Shown here piece after piece: positions 1 to 10,100 of a DNA stretch of 61,329 nucleotides. How positions within the stretch are numbered: the stretch's first letter is position 1; the number at the start of each line of letters is the position of its first letter. Source of the DNA: Phoronis australis (taxonomy: Eukaryota > Phoronida > Phoronidae). The notes beneath the pieces are model-generated. The model was not told the DNA's origin, searched no databases, and saw only the letters and a list, made by a program, of their open reading frames with translations. The stretch spans positions 343,797-405,125 of the forward strand of contig NMRA01000333.1 of the NCBI GenBank assembly GCA_002633005.1. The letters run 5' to 3'. Both the position numbers and the translations under genes were made by a program.

Positions 1-145
1 TTAGATGGAAGGGGAAGCAGGAAGGCAGAGGGGAGATAAAGGAAGATGGTAAAGGCCGGAGGGGGACAGAGAAAAAAGTGGACTGGAGGGAGCTAAAAAG
101 GGATGGGCAAGAATGAAGAGTAAAGAAAGCAGAAAGAGAAAGTCA
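1..145. repeat. Purine-rich tract in ATRX intron
   Basis: Almost entirely G and A on the plus strand, with runs of GGA and GAAA. It lies in the intron upstream of the first visible ATRX exon. No coding signal is seen. Confidence 0.6.
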
Positions 146-262
146 ATCTCCTTAATTAGTTGACAACTTATTGGAAATTAATAACCATTGTCCAAAATTG
201 AAGCGCTAAAGGTTCCGAGAGTTTGATGTTGTTATTCATGACTGTTCTTGTTGACCCGCTAG

Positions 263-438
263 ATCACTGCATGGTGCAGTTTGTGAAGCCCAATTTGCTC
301 GGCACAAGGAAAGAGTTCTCCAACCGCTTCGTGAATCCAATCGTCAACGGCCAGTGTTCAGACTCCACCCCCTCCGATGTCAAGCTGATGAAACGACGCG
401 CCCACGTACTACATGAGATGCTGGCTGGCTGTGTTCAG
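263..438 (+). CDS. ATRX: ATRX exon a
   Basis: Acceptor CCGCTAG precedes and donor GTAGTG follows. Two bases finish a codon, then 58 codons run from [13 protein letters not shown] to MLAGCVQ, a block that is nearly invariant in ATRX between the two helicase lobes. Confidence 0.9.
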
Positions 439-3400
439 GTAGTGAATGTGTTGGTTTATTGTGTTGGTTTAGTGCCTACACTGGTAGAATTATCAGTGGC
501 TGTGGTGAAACTTCTTCAATTTAGGATGAAAATAATTGCCATACTTCTATTTTCCAGAGGCTTTCCACATTGTTGCAAATGCTCAAAATTTTACCACATG
601 TTGTTTGGTAATAGCTACCCCCATACAAACCATGTTAAAAGTAATAAAAGTAAATTTTCTTGAAAAGTTATTTTTGTTGAGAAATTTGACGAAGTGAAAT
701 TTCACCTTACGGCCATATTTTTTCTCAAACTGAAGAATTTTAATTTTGTAATTTGTTATGTTGGTGGTTATGTGTTAGTTAGATAGCTAAAGCTGCGCTT
801 TCTATCCACCCTGCTCTTTAACATTAAGACAACAAATCTTTTTATTAAGTCTAGTAGTTAAAAAATCCTTGTTATAATCAGCATTAGATTCATTACAGTC
901 ATTGTTGAATTGGAACTGACAGATTACTTGTAGTTGAGTTGAACAGGTCTGCATTACGTAAAACCAAAACACTCGCCACAAAGCTAGCGTGATCACGTTC
1001 TTCTCTTGTAATACATTATGTTATCTTGTGAAGATATTGCGTTTCGGCTAGCTTCTTGGCTTTATGGAACGCTGACCTACTGGAATTTCTCTCTCTTAGC
1101 TCAACTCCACATGCGCGGACTACTATGTTGTTTCTTTATTCAGTGTTGAGTATTTTACTTTTATTGAATAAATTAAAGTGAAATGTATCATCCACTCTAA
1201 TGCATTTTTCTTGTTTTCCATCATTTTTAGCGGAGGGATTATTCTGTCATTACTCGCTACCTCCCCGCCAAATATGAGTATGTTCTTTCGGTGCGCCTCT
1301 CTAGTGTGCAAAAAGAGCTCTATGCCAAGTACCTCCAGCTTGTGGGCAAAAATTTGGTCCTGTTGAAGAAAGGAGCGCTCACTGGTGGCAAACTGTTTAC
1401 TGACTATCACAATCTGCTGCATATTTGGACTCACCCATGGGTACTTGAGTTGGACAGAGTGCGACAAGAAGAAAAGGTGGGTAAAGTTCCTTTGGGTAGT
1501 AATAATAATCTTAATAATGGTTATGATAATTTTAGTATAATGGTAGTGATAATGGTAGTAATAATAAAGTCCTGTTGATAGGAATCAAGGGCTGGACACA
1601 ATATCATGACCGTCCATCGAAATTCCAGCTACAATTTCTTAAACCACAGTCCGGGACCAGTAGACAGCAAACCTGTTGTACAAATCCTCAGACCTGGTGC
1701 CCCTCAACTCTGCACACTCATGCACTTCGAAAATATTCCATAGCCATTGAGTAAACTGGCCCGTTAACATGAGGTGTAGCCATGGTAACCAGTTTCCATG
1801 GCTACACCTCAAGTCAGCAGCTGAATTGTCTCCACCCTTGGTTGTCATCAATTGTTGCCAAGGAAAGAAATATTTCTGAAAATGTCTTGTTTTATGATTT
1901 CCATGTTTAGACCATAAATAGGAAGGAGCCACTGTTAAATGTTTCCATTATTCTTGTGTGCAGGCTTTACGAAATCAAGACAGTGATGAAAGTGATATCG
2001 ACCTTCTGGCCTCATCATCTGAGGATGAATCATCTGTTGACCAGTCAGCTGACGAAGTCGAATCAAGTGAGAGGACTGATAATAAAGAGGTAACCATGTT
2101 TCTATAGAAGATGCCCCGCCTTATGGGCGTGGTCAGTTGAACTCTGAGGCTGTGTGGCATTGACATATGGATTTTTTTTAGCTATGGACAAAGCAGCGAA
2201 AATGTTGTGTAATGTTGTTTTGTTTCTGTCTGCTTTTGGTCCGCAAAAAACGAGATGGGAATCTAATCTGCTGAACAAAGTGAGTTAAGGCAGAAAAAGT
2301 CATTGTTCTGTGGTGATGGGGTAGCTCAAAAGTTTGAGTTTTGAATGACAAAAGTTACATTTAAGGCTCCAGGCTTACAGAACACTTCTCTATCGTTTGT
2401 GTGATATAACAAGTTTTAGTTTGTAAAATTTGGCCGCTTATTGCTGTAGTAAAAGTGGTCTCAGCTTGCGCCTCACTCGCATAAGAAATGGCATTTGGGC
2501 TTCAGGTGGGAAAAAATAGTAAACTGTTGTTGTCAATGTTGATAGATTCGAGGCATTCAAATACATAGTTTGTCATTTTTGCCAAAGCATTGTCACTATC
2601 AACTGAGCTGGTTAGTTCTTTGTTCAACCACTAGATGGACATGATATTTTTCTTTTTGTCTTATTTAAGGTAGGAAACAAACTTTCGAGGTCCAGTTCTG
2701 AAGACAGAAGTAACGAAAGTGGAAATATGGAGGAGGATGAGGTGATCAAGCGATGGACGACTCGAAGAACAAGTAAGTTATTATGTTTTTGCTAGATAAA
2801 AGTTGTCAAAAAATGACAGAATCATGTCAAAGTAGATTTTTTGGTCAAAGGTATGGGGTAAGGTGAGATTAAAACTTGGTGGAATTTTGATCACTGTCCA
2901 TGACATGCACAGCACAATATTATTTTATATGTATTCAGTCCGATATAGTGGTGTTGTAACCCATCAAATGTATTGATGGATAGCTTTCCAGTCACTAGGA
3001 GGCGCTTGTCGCCAATGCATACGTTCATGCAGTCACTTAGGACCATTAGCCCACAGACACCTTTGTGGTGATGAACTGCTTTCTGCCATCAGTCTATTCA
3101 GGAGAGGAACAATTATACATTAGCGCCATCTGGTGAAAATAAAGCCTCTCATAAGGTATTGAATATTGACTGTCAGTTATGTCGTTCATGGGTTAGGGTT
3201 TAGTCGTCATAAACCTAATTCATAAAGCAATATTCATTTAATGCTCATAATCAAGTGACCAATCGCCCATCTAGGTAAAACTGAGGCCGTTAAAAAATTG
3301 GAGCCGTGTGAAAAAGAGGCTTTGCCAAGAACGCCCGAGTGGTGGGAGGATTACGTTAGTTCTGATGATGACCACAAGATGGAGCTAGGTGGGAAGTTGG

Positions 3401-5729
3401 TTCTGCTGTTTGACATACTGAGACTTGCGGCTGAAAATCAAGAGAAGATGTAAGTTGTGATTGGTCGTCGAGTTATTAAAATGCAGTTTGCTTTTTTCTG
3501 GCGCCGAACTCAAAGTACTCTGAGGCTTAACACTTGAAATGTCGGAAATATTTTAATATATATTAGTACCGACCCTCGTTGTTTTATTTTTACTATTTTC
3601 ACAAGATTTTTTATTTTAATTGCAACTGACTTATCGCAAGCTTGCCCCCCTTGTGAAATGTCGACAAACAATAATAAGTTTTACCCGGCGACGTGTTCTT
3701 TGTCAGGTAAAATGGCAGCTTGGAAATGAAGGTGTGTCAAGAATGTTGCGTTCTTGTTGGTCAGTTAAGCCATCGCTCAAAATCCTGACCATAGGTCAAT
3801 TGTTGTAACACACCTGTTTGAGTTTATTTAATTGTTAGATGACATCTGACTGTGTTGGCATTTTTATAGGCATAACTGTTGTTATGAATGCAACTGAATT
3901 GACATTGTATTAACAATACAATGCCATGTTATTGGGAAGATATTGTTATTATGCATCTGTTTGAGTTGACATTGTTATCAGGCATGCTGTCATTTCAGTC
4001 TCGTGTTCAGCCACAGTCTGCTGTCCCTGGACTTGATTGAACAGTTTCTGGCTCACAGTGCTGAACAGTCCACGCAGGATGTAAAGAATACCAAGAAGGG
4101 GAAACAAAAGTCTGTAAGTTGTTAAGTACAACATGGAGTAGTGCTGTTTAGAATTACAAGATCTCTCAGCAGACATTTAATGTCATCGATTTGATGGCAA
4201 AAATGGAGATTGAAGAAAATCGGAAGAAAAGGAACTTAACGTCGTTTGTGAATGAGCTGAAATTTATTGCACTGAAAGTTTCCATGGGTAACATATTAAT
4301 CAGGTTTTTGAAAATCTGTGTATTCATATAGTGCATGGTATTTTGATATGACAATTCAATCCCCACTGCTGCCTGTGACTTGGAGTAAATTGGAAATTGG
4401 TAGCAGGCTAGGGTAGTACATGTCATCCTCAGGGTAGGGTAATGCATGTTAAGCACTGGCTAGGGTAGTACATTTCAACAGCAGGCTAGGGTAGTACATG
4501 TCATCCTCAGGGTAGGGTAATGCATGTTAAGCACTGGCTAGGACAGTACATTTCAACAGCAGGCTAGGGTAGTACATGTCAGCCGTAGGGTAGATTAATG
4601 GATGTCAATGTCAGCCGCAGGTAATGCATTTCAACCGTAAGCTAAAGTAGTGCATGTCAAGCACTTTTGTGTTGGGGTTTCAGTTACCCAAGTAGTTCCC
4701 ACTATAGTGCCTACTCACTTGTGAGTTGAGGTGTCAGAGAATGTTCATATCCTCCATCTATGTATAAAGTGTCATAATACAGATGCTTAAATTGTGACTT
4801 TGGCTTGACCATTATTAAAGCTGGGTGACATTTAAAATTCAACCATTTGTTGTGTTGGTAGGAGGGAGTCAAGGCTGACCAGTCTGTGACATGGATCAAG
4901 AACTCGGATTACTTCCGCCTGGATGGTTCAACCTTAGCTTATGTTAGGAAGAGATGGGTGTCGACTTTTCAGGATCCAAAGAACAAAAGGTGCGTAGAAG
5001 TCTTACTGTGTGATGTCACTTATCCATCCACATAGGAAGTAGATAGTACATGGCACTCAACGTTGTCCAACCAAAATTTTATTTGCATTCATCTTTCAAT
5101 TGAAATCTGAGTAAGATTTTTTTGTGTTTTGAAACACTGTTTCTTCTGTCTAGTTAACAGATTTCTGTCTTTTGACATTGAATTTTAGTCAGATTTTCTG
5201 ACTTTCAGTTTTTGTCTGTTTTTGTAAAACAGGCCATCTATGGACTAATGTTATAAAGTTAAGTCAGAAGACAAAGGCCAATAGATTTTTCAAGGAACAG
5301 GCCCCTGAAAGTGTCAAATACCTTCAAGACGGACTCTTTATTGGGGATACATATTTGGTTCTCGTTACTTTGTGCATACTCGGGGCATGTACAGGGTCTG
5401 GATGTGGCTGTCAACACACTGGAGGCAGACAACACATGGGTTGTTTTTACCTCCTGGAATCCGCCTCAAGCTTTGTGAAGGCACGTTAGGGGCCTCAACT
5501 GTTTCTGTCTACACTGACACTTATATATTTATTTGTGAATGCATGTTGCAGGGCTCGCTTGTTTCTGATCTCCACCAAAGCTGGAGGTTTAGGAATAAAT
5601 CTTGAGGCAGCCAACAGAGTGGTTATCTTTGATGCCTCCTGGAATCCTTCACATGACATTCAGTCCATCTTCAGAGTGTATCGGTTTGGCCAGGTCAAAC
5701 CCTGTTTCATCTACAGGTTTCTGGCTCAG
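263..5729 (+). CDS. ATRX: ATRX chromatin remodeler (SNF2 family), internal part, eight exons
   Basis: ATRX is a nuclear SNF2-family ATPase that remodels chromatin and, with DAXX, deposits histone H3.3 at repeats and telomeres. Eight exons join in frame into about 415 codons (263-438, 1231-1476, 1964-2089, 2670-2772, 3275-3449, 3999-4113, 4862-4989, 5552-5729). The product follows vertebrate ATRX in order: FVKPNLLG and ADS-like NGQCSDST, the MLAGCVQ block, IWTHPW, an acidic serine-rich insert, [25 protein letters not shown], helicase motif V ([11 protein letters not shown]) and motif VI (FRVYRFGQ). All junctions are GT-AG with matching phases. The N-terminal ADD domain and ATPase motifs I-III are upstream of the window. 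The C-terminal part that follows RFLAQ in relatives was not found downstream. There is no internal stop, so the visible part looks functional. Confidence 0.93.
439..1230 (+). other. ATRX intron
   Basis: AT-rich intron from donor GTAGTG to acceptor TTTTTAG. No gene or named repeat is seen inside it. Confidence 0.7.
1231..1476 (+). CDS. ATRX: ATRX exon b
   Basis: Eighty-two codons in phase 0, acceptor TTTTTAG, donor GTGGGT. It encodes [19 protein letters not shown], then [13 protein letters not shown] and [11 protein letters not shown], matching the conserved ATRX segment before the acidic insert. Confidence 0.92.
1500..1567. repeat. Imperfect ATA/GTA trinucleotide tract
   Basis: Irregular runs of AATAAT and GGTAGT in an ATRX intron; simple-sequence DNA. 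Confidence 0.6.
1770..1811. repeat. Perfect 16-bp inverted repeat with 10-nt loop
   Basis: TGAGGTGTAGCCATGG at 1770-1785 is followed, after a 10-nt spacer, by its exact reverse complement at 1796-1811. It lies in the intron between ATRX exons b and c. It could be the end of a small foldback element or a structured intron RNA. Confidence 0.85.
1964..2089 (+). CDS. ATRX: ATRX exon c, acidic linker
   Basis: Forty-two codons in phase 0 from acceptor TGTGCAG to donor GTAACC. The product is rich in Asp, Glu and Ser ([18 protein letters not shown]), matching in place and composition the acidic serine-rich insert of ATRX. Exact residues are not conserved there. Confidence 0.85.
2670..2772 (+). CDS. 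ATRX: ATRX exon d, acidic linker
   Basis: Acceptor TATTTAAG and donor GTAAGT flank 103 bp. It encodes [14 protein letters not shown] then [11 protein letters not shown]; the last part aligns with the EVIKVWNSRS segment of vertebrate ATRX. Confidence 0.85.
2900..3240. other. Intronic stretch, probable old repeat
   Basis: No coding exon is visible between ATRX exons d and e. The part at about 2990-3160 has compositional features of dispersed repeats (GGCGCTTGTCGCC, GCGCCATCTGGTG) but no second copy was recognised in the window. Confidence 0.3.
3275..3449 (+). CDS. ATRX: ATRX exon e
   Basis: It starts with two bases completing a codon and ends in phase 2 at donor GTAAGT. It encodes [20 protein letters not shown] then [17 protein letters not shown], the ATRX segment that starts the second helicase lobe (PDWYKDF...SGKMVLLFEIL in vertebrates). 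Confidence 0.92.
3450..3998 (+). other. ATRX intron
   Basis: AT-rich intron of 549 bp with GT and AG ends. Nothing else recognisable is seen. Confidence 0.6.
3999..4113 (+). CDS. ATRX: ATRX exon f
   Basis: The first base completes an Ile codon, then [20 protein letters not shown], helicase motif IV of ATRX (LVFSQSLISLDLIEDFL in vertebrates), and a Lys-rich tail. Acceptor ATTTCAG, donor GTAAGT. Confidence 0.93.
4402..4670. repeat. Minisatellite, about 78-bp unit
   Basis: A unit beginning AGCAGGCTAGGGTAGTACAT repeats in the intron between ATRX exons f and g, about two full copies and further decayed partial ones. Each unit itself holds shorter GGGTAGT/GGGTAAT sub-repeats. Confidence 0.8.
4862..4989 (+). 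CDS. ATRX: ATRX exon g
   Basis: Acceptor GTTGGTAG and donor GTGCGT. It encodes [18 protein letters not shown] then [15 protein letters not shown], matching the YYRLDGST...R..W...FND block of ATRX. It ends in phase 2. Confidence 0.93.
4990..5551 (+). other. ATRX intron
   Basis: Intron of 562 bp with no additional exon seen. Confidence 0.6.
5552..5729 (+). CDS. ATRX: ATRX exon h, helicase motifs V and VI
   Basis: One base completes an Arg codon, then [39 protein letters not shown] and [17 protein letters not shown]. The arginine-finger motif ([11 protein letters not shown]) is intact. Acceptor TTGCAG, donor GTATTA. This is the last ATRX exon found in the window. Confidence 0.95.
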
Positions 5730-5855
5730 GTATTAACTTAATGTAAATTAGTGAATCGATGGTCAGAAAATAGATAACAAACACCATAGCAATAATCAGT
5801 GTCATTCATATATACATGTGTCCAAATGTTATATTTTGACACAAAACATCATCAG

Positions 5856-5965
5856 GGCTGTTCCAGCAAAATCTGTATGGGAGGGAGGGGGAAGGTATTT
5901 TTATTTCGTACCCACCGCCCATATTTTTCATTTATTTCTCCAACCCATGACCCATAATTTTTTAA
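5856..5965 (+). repeat. Dispersed repeat copy (TGTTCCAGCAAAAT family)
   Basis: It begins CTGTTCCAGCAAAATC and GTATGGGAGGGAGG. Related copies occur inverted at about 6517-6657, direct at 6673-6770, and decayed at about 8150-8250 (inverted). It is probably a non-autonomous mobile-element fragment. Confidence 0.65.
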
Positions 5966-6239
5966 TTATTTTTAATAGGTTAAAATATAAAATCCAACAC
6001 TTGCAAACAAATTGCCTCCAGGAGGACTTGTTAAGAACTTAGATGATTGACAGACAAGAACTAGTTGTCTTGTCTAATATTGTCAAAAACTAAAGTAGCC
6101 TGTGAGCAATACTTTTGGCAGCCACCATGTGTCTATAATTTCAATGAACATTTTTTCAATTATAAGGATCTATGAATCTCAAACTGTCTCCACAAACTCT
6201 TTTATACTTCTATGTCAAGTGAATATTGGAACTTGTTTA

Positions 6240-7088
6240 TCTTACTCCTCATACTTTTTATGTAAAAATCACCAATTTTCTTATATGTGTTAACACCAGT
6301 TTAGTGTTGCATAACTTTTCAATTCAATAGGACTGCAGACAAACAGTTGGCTCAAATCAAGTTGCCCATGACTTGAGTAATGGCTTAGTGAACATATTGC
6401 ACTCTGTTCACTGGCAATATGGGCTTTTTGTATTGGGATAGCTTAGGATACATGCAACTGCATTTTTTTAGAGTATTGAGGGCTGAAGTAACCAACCTGT
6501 GAACATCAACAGGTCAAAAAATACCACCCATTTTTAATGCATCACTTCTTACAGGAACGACCACCCATAATTTGAGTTTTTTTCTGAAGACCACCACCCA
6601 TGAATTTTTATTTCTGCCGTCCCCCCCCTCCCACATGGATTTTACTGGAACAGCCCTCAGTGTTTTCAGTATACTGTTAGGTCTGTTCCAGCAAGATCCA
6701 TATGGGAGGGAGGTACGGCAGTTGAAATAAAGATTTATAGGTGGTTGTCTTCTGAAGGAAATTTCTTGAATGAAGGAAAGCAAAGTGGGTGATGTTTTGT
6801 GTTCCGTAAATGTTGACAGCCACTCACTAACCTCAAAACCCTGTGAAAACGCTTCAAAACTCACCAAAGATTCACTTTGTAGATAACCAAAAATATCTTA
6901 AAACATCAAAACAAGCCCATGTTGCTAGTGTACAGTGTGCAATATGTACACTATGCCATTATTCAAGTCATGGGCAACTTGATTACAACCATATTAGAAT
7001 AAAATGTATTGTACCACTAAACTGGTTATTAACACATCAAAAAAATTTGATGAATTTTTAATAAAAAGTATGAGGAGTCAACTGACAT
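6240..7088. repeat. Large imperfect palindrome (foldback element)
   Basis: Three blocks on the left have inverted counterparts on the right around a centre near 6664: 6250-6300 with 7010-7088 (CCTCATACTTTTTAT against ATAAAAAGTATGAGG), 6350-6420 with 6925-6990 (GTTGCCCATGACTTGA against TCAAGTCATGGGCAAC), and 6517-6657 with 6673-6770 (CTGTTCCAG-type repeat). The arms are diverged between these blocks. This is typical of a foldback transposon or two head-to-head insertions. Confidence 0.7.
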
Positions 7089-7099
7089 GAGTTGTGGTA

Positions 7100-7830
7100 T
7101 CACATTTAAGTTTTCTGCAACCACAAAAACTTTTGTGGTGGCATAAGGTCGGCATCCTGTCCTTGCGTTTGTCCGTCAGTCGGTCTGTCTGTCGTCATCA
7201 TTTTTTGTCCGTCAGCTATTTCAAGAACTGCTCGGCGGATCATGATGAAATTTGGTTCGTAAGAGAGGTCTTGACGGGGATGCGCCAGTACCACTCAATT
7301 TGGCTAACGTTTTTTTACCCCATGTTGGCCGTTTAAGTTTTTGACAAGGCATTCCTTGTACGTTGATATTCTCAAAAACGACGAAATTCAATAAAGGGGT
7401 ATATGGCGAGAATGCGCTGGCACTAGTCAATTTTGGACCGATTCAGCTACTGTGGCACCCCCTGTTAGCTTTCAACTGCCCAAATCATTTCTTGTTGATC
7501 GATTATCTTGAAACTGCTTAATGAATCATGATGACATTTGGCACAGAAATAGCGGGCGGGGATGCATTGGGCACCAGTCGATTTTTGGACAGATTTGGCT
7601 ACGTACTCCATTTTGGTCATAGTTTTTGACAAGACGGGTTGATTATCTCAAAGCCGCTAGGGACAACTGGATGAAATTTGGCATAAAGATATACGTCAGG
7701 GATGGGTATGCTGACAGCAGTTGATTTTTCGTTTTGATTCAATCACTCTCTGGGCCACTTTAATTTCCGCCAACATTTGATAAAACAGCTAGTTCTTGTC
7801 TGTTGATCATCTAAGTACCAAGTTGTGTGT
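7100..7830. repeat. Decayed tandem repeat, about 140-bp units
   Basis: Units share a core of the form TCATGATGAAATTTGG preceded by a TATCTC/TTCAAGAAC segment (near 7240, 7525 and 7670). A GTCCGTCAGTCGGTCTGTCT tract is at the left. No coding signal is seen. Confidence 0.6.
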
Positions 7831-8120
7831 CTTTGAGTTAGTTTGTTTATAGATGATGCTCAATCTTGTATGAAATTTGAAATAATGAGCACCCCTAGTA
7901 TCTGTCATTTGCATTGCACACGAAGAGTCCATAGCAACATTATGGTCCATAATCGGTATTCTTTGGAAAGAATGTCTGAATTTTTATACCTTGCCTGGGA
8001 GGAATCTGACTTGTCTGTTGGACCGTTATTGGCTAATAAAACATTGAAGACTGGAGACATCTAAAGATAATAAAACCTAACAAGTACATTACCATGCATA
8101 ATTGAAGCATAATTAAAAAT

Positions 8121-8340
8121 ATTATTTATATTTAATCCTAATTAAAAATGATGGTTGGATGGTGAAATTTAAGAAAAATATGGGCCGTGGGTAAAAAATG
8201 AAAATGCCTTTCCCGCCCGTACGTTTTTTACTGGTACAGCCTTGAAATATAAGATCATTCAAAAGAAGGTTGTTTGAATCCTCTATCCAAATGCTTGAAA
8301 TGAGTGTCACGTTTTTCCCCGTGTGTGGGTGGGCGCAGGT
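8121..8340. other. Noncoding stretch with a decayed repeat copy
   Basis: It holds a diverged minus-oriented copy of the repeat seen at 5856 and 6517 (ATGGGCCGTGGGTAAAAAATG, ACTGGTACAGCC). Nothing else is recognised. Confidence 0.4.
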
Positions 8341-8727
8341 TGTTATAGACCGGTGCTAATAGCTTTCGGTGCGAAGATTGACTGAAGACTGGTTTGAGTT
8401 AATCCTTTATTAATCCCGACCGTACGTTCACAAGCCTACTCAAACAAAACGTCCGACGTAATGTCTGTTTATGCTCCAGCCAGTGCTGCGAAGCCTTGAC
8501 TTGTGATGAACTTCTGAGATACTTCCAGCAACTGTTACACTCGTTGATTCAATAACCTGCTGTCTCTATAGCTGGTTCTCTATTGACTATCGCTGTAACT
8601 GCTAACCCTCTTCACTGCAACTCAACAGTAGTTCTCCTGATAAACTTTCTTGAAGTGGCTTGATCTCACTTGATCTCCCAACTTGATCTTCTTGGACTCA
8701 ACTGACTAACACAAACCCGTGTTTGTG

Positions 8728-8735
8728 TATTTATA
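8728..8735 (-). promoter_or_regulatory. TATA box in putative LTR
   Basis: TATAAATA on the minus strand, about 15-60 bp downstream of the nearest HSE-like motifs and about 320 bp upstream of an AATAAA. Confidence 0.5.
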
Positions 8736-8747
8736 GCCTAATGTATT

Positions 8748-8949
8748 GTTCTAGAACTTTTCATCAATTCAAGCACATACCAGAACTTTCTGGAACCTAC
8801 CCAATCATTCTACAAACATGTACTAGTCTCTAGAATATTCCAGACTGCATTAATCACTGTCATGCTAGAGTCTTCTAGAAAGTTCCACACTATACTGCAG
8901 TAAACAAATTACATCAGCACTATTCTGACCTCAGTCTTCTAGAAAGTTC
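8748..8949 (-). promoter_or_regulatory. Cluster of heat-shock elements
   Basis: Perfect three-unit HSEs (alternating TTC and GAA with 2-nt spacers) lie at 8783-8795 (GAACTTTCTGGAA), 8873-8885 and 8937-8949 (both TTCTAGAAAGTTC). Partial ones lie at 8748-8761 and 8828-8845. The last two perfect sites are in a 64-bp direct duplication. Confidence 0.7.
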
Positions 8950-9080
8950 CACACTATTTTGTAGTAAACAAAATACATCATCACTGTACTTAACTCAGGG
9001 GTCATGCCAATCAAACAGAATAACAAAACAAAACACTACAACTAAAAACATTGTCAGTCTATATTATGACAATGAGCCCT

Positions 9081-9140
9081 TTGTGTGTGTGTGTGTCTGT
9101 CTCTGTGTGTGGGTGTGGGTGTGGGTGTGTGTGTGTGTGC
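9081..9140. repeat. GT-rich microsatellite
   Basis: Mixed (GT)n, GTGTCT and GGGTGT repeats. An open frame on the minus strand here is low-complexity Thr/His/Pro and not a gene. Confidence 0.9.
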
Positions 9141-9315
9141 CTGCTTGTGTTTGTACGTGAGTGTATAGGTAGACACATACTGTGTTACGAATGAAGTTGG
9201 CCATTTTGACACATGGAAGCACACTTTAATTGCAAAAACAAGCAAACTCCTATCCACAGGCATTCACATGCATATCTTTTTTCCCAATTAATATAGTTGT
9301 GTAAATTACTAGGAG

Positions 9316-9540
9316 GCAGTGTGGCCTGGTTGATAAGAGCCCGCTTTCTGTACTCGAGGTCGTGGGTTCAAGTCCCACCAGGTCACACTGCTGAACCCTT
9401 GAGCCAGGTTTCTAGCTCCTCAGCTCGGTTTTAACTATATATTAATAAAGCATAAAAATATTTCCAGGTAATCAATGCAATGGGCCCACATGCGAGGCCT
9501 GTGCACGTTTGGTATAACGTGTATCAGACCGCCTACAATT
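9316..9540 (+). mobile_element. tRNA-derived SINE
   Basis: The head (9316-9392) looks like a tRNA: an A-box-like TGGCCTGGTTGATAAG, a T-arm GTGGG-TTCAAGT-CCCAC with B box GGTTCAAGTCC at 9365-9375, and complementary ends GCAGTGTGGCC and GGTCACACTGC. The outer stem is longer than the 7 bp of a real tRNA and an unrelated AT-rich body follows, so I call a SINE rather than a tRNA gene. Confidence 0.7.
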
Positions 9541-10100
9541 ATTTTTATTAAAATTACTTGGTCAAATATTGCTTTCCTAATTTTTTGATCTTTATAAAAC
9601 ATCATTTGTATAAGTAAAGCTCTTACTTCATATCGCTCAGGTTCTGAGCTGGATCCACTGGGATAGGTTGTTTACACAACTGTTCACTAAGACCCAGCTT
9701 GAAAACATCTGTGTGCCAGGTCATAGACAGTGTTCTTCAATGGAACTATCTATTATATATCTATTATATAAAATGCATTGTTTGCACAAACTCCGTCTCC
9801 CCCGCTCCACTACAGACCTTCTTTGCACACGTTTAGGCACCGCCTTGGTCCCAGGTATTGCACCAGCCCTCTATCTGGATTCTAGGTGTTCTATTTTTTC
9901 TTGCAGGCCATTTTTTTGCAGATGTGGAGGGAGGGTGGCCAGTTTCGTACTGGCCTTGGTGACGTCAGTTCGTCGGCTCAATGGCCTGGGTGACGTTACT
10001 CCGTCGGCTTAATTTAACTCCCTCCGACTTCTGTCACGTATACAATTCATCTGGCCTGTCACTGCCAAAATTAATAATGCCTCATTAAAAAATCCTTACT
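9541..10100. other. Intergenic stretch
   Basis: No convincing gene. A short inverted segment around 9948-10010 (TGGCC..TGACGT..CGTCGGCT twice) suggests old repeat DNA. Confidence 0.4.

Larger units (their letters stand above)
5730..8120. other. Region downstream of last ATRX exon, repeat-filled
   Basis: The ATRX continuation is expected here, but no frame resembling GTMEDKIYDRQV or VVDQQQ was found. The stretch holds a large palindrome and decayed tandem repeats, annotated separately. Confidence 0.55.
8341..9050 (-). mobile_element. Possible solo LTR with heat-shock-element promoter
   Basis: The 710-bp block starts TGTTATAGACC and ends CTAAAAACA, so it has TG...CA ends. Read on the minus strand it has the order expected of an LTR: enhancer-like HSF-type motifs (8949 to 8748), a TATAAATA box (8735-8728), about 320 bp of transcribed-looking DNA, then AATAAA near 8405 and a short tail. 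No target-site duplication is obvious and no internal retroelement sequence adjoins, so this is a solo or decayed LTR if it is one. The alternative is a promoter and first exon of an unrecognised heat-inducible gene. Confidence 0.5.

Noticed and set aside
6050-6070. ATRX continuation (a Asp-Arg-Gln triplet near 6051)
   Set aside because: Only three residues match, followed by a stop; no flanking similarity.
9054-9263. 69-codon minus-strand ORF
   Set aside because: Mostly encoded by the GT microsatellite; low-complexity Thr/His/Pro.
9316-9392. Functional tRNA gene
   Set aside because: The B box is good but the acceptor stem is too long, the anticodon arm does not fold well and a repeat body follows. 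SINE fits better.
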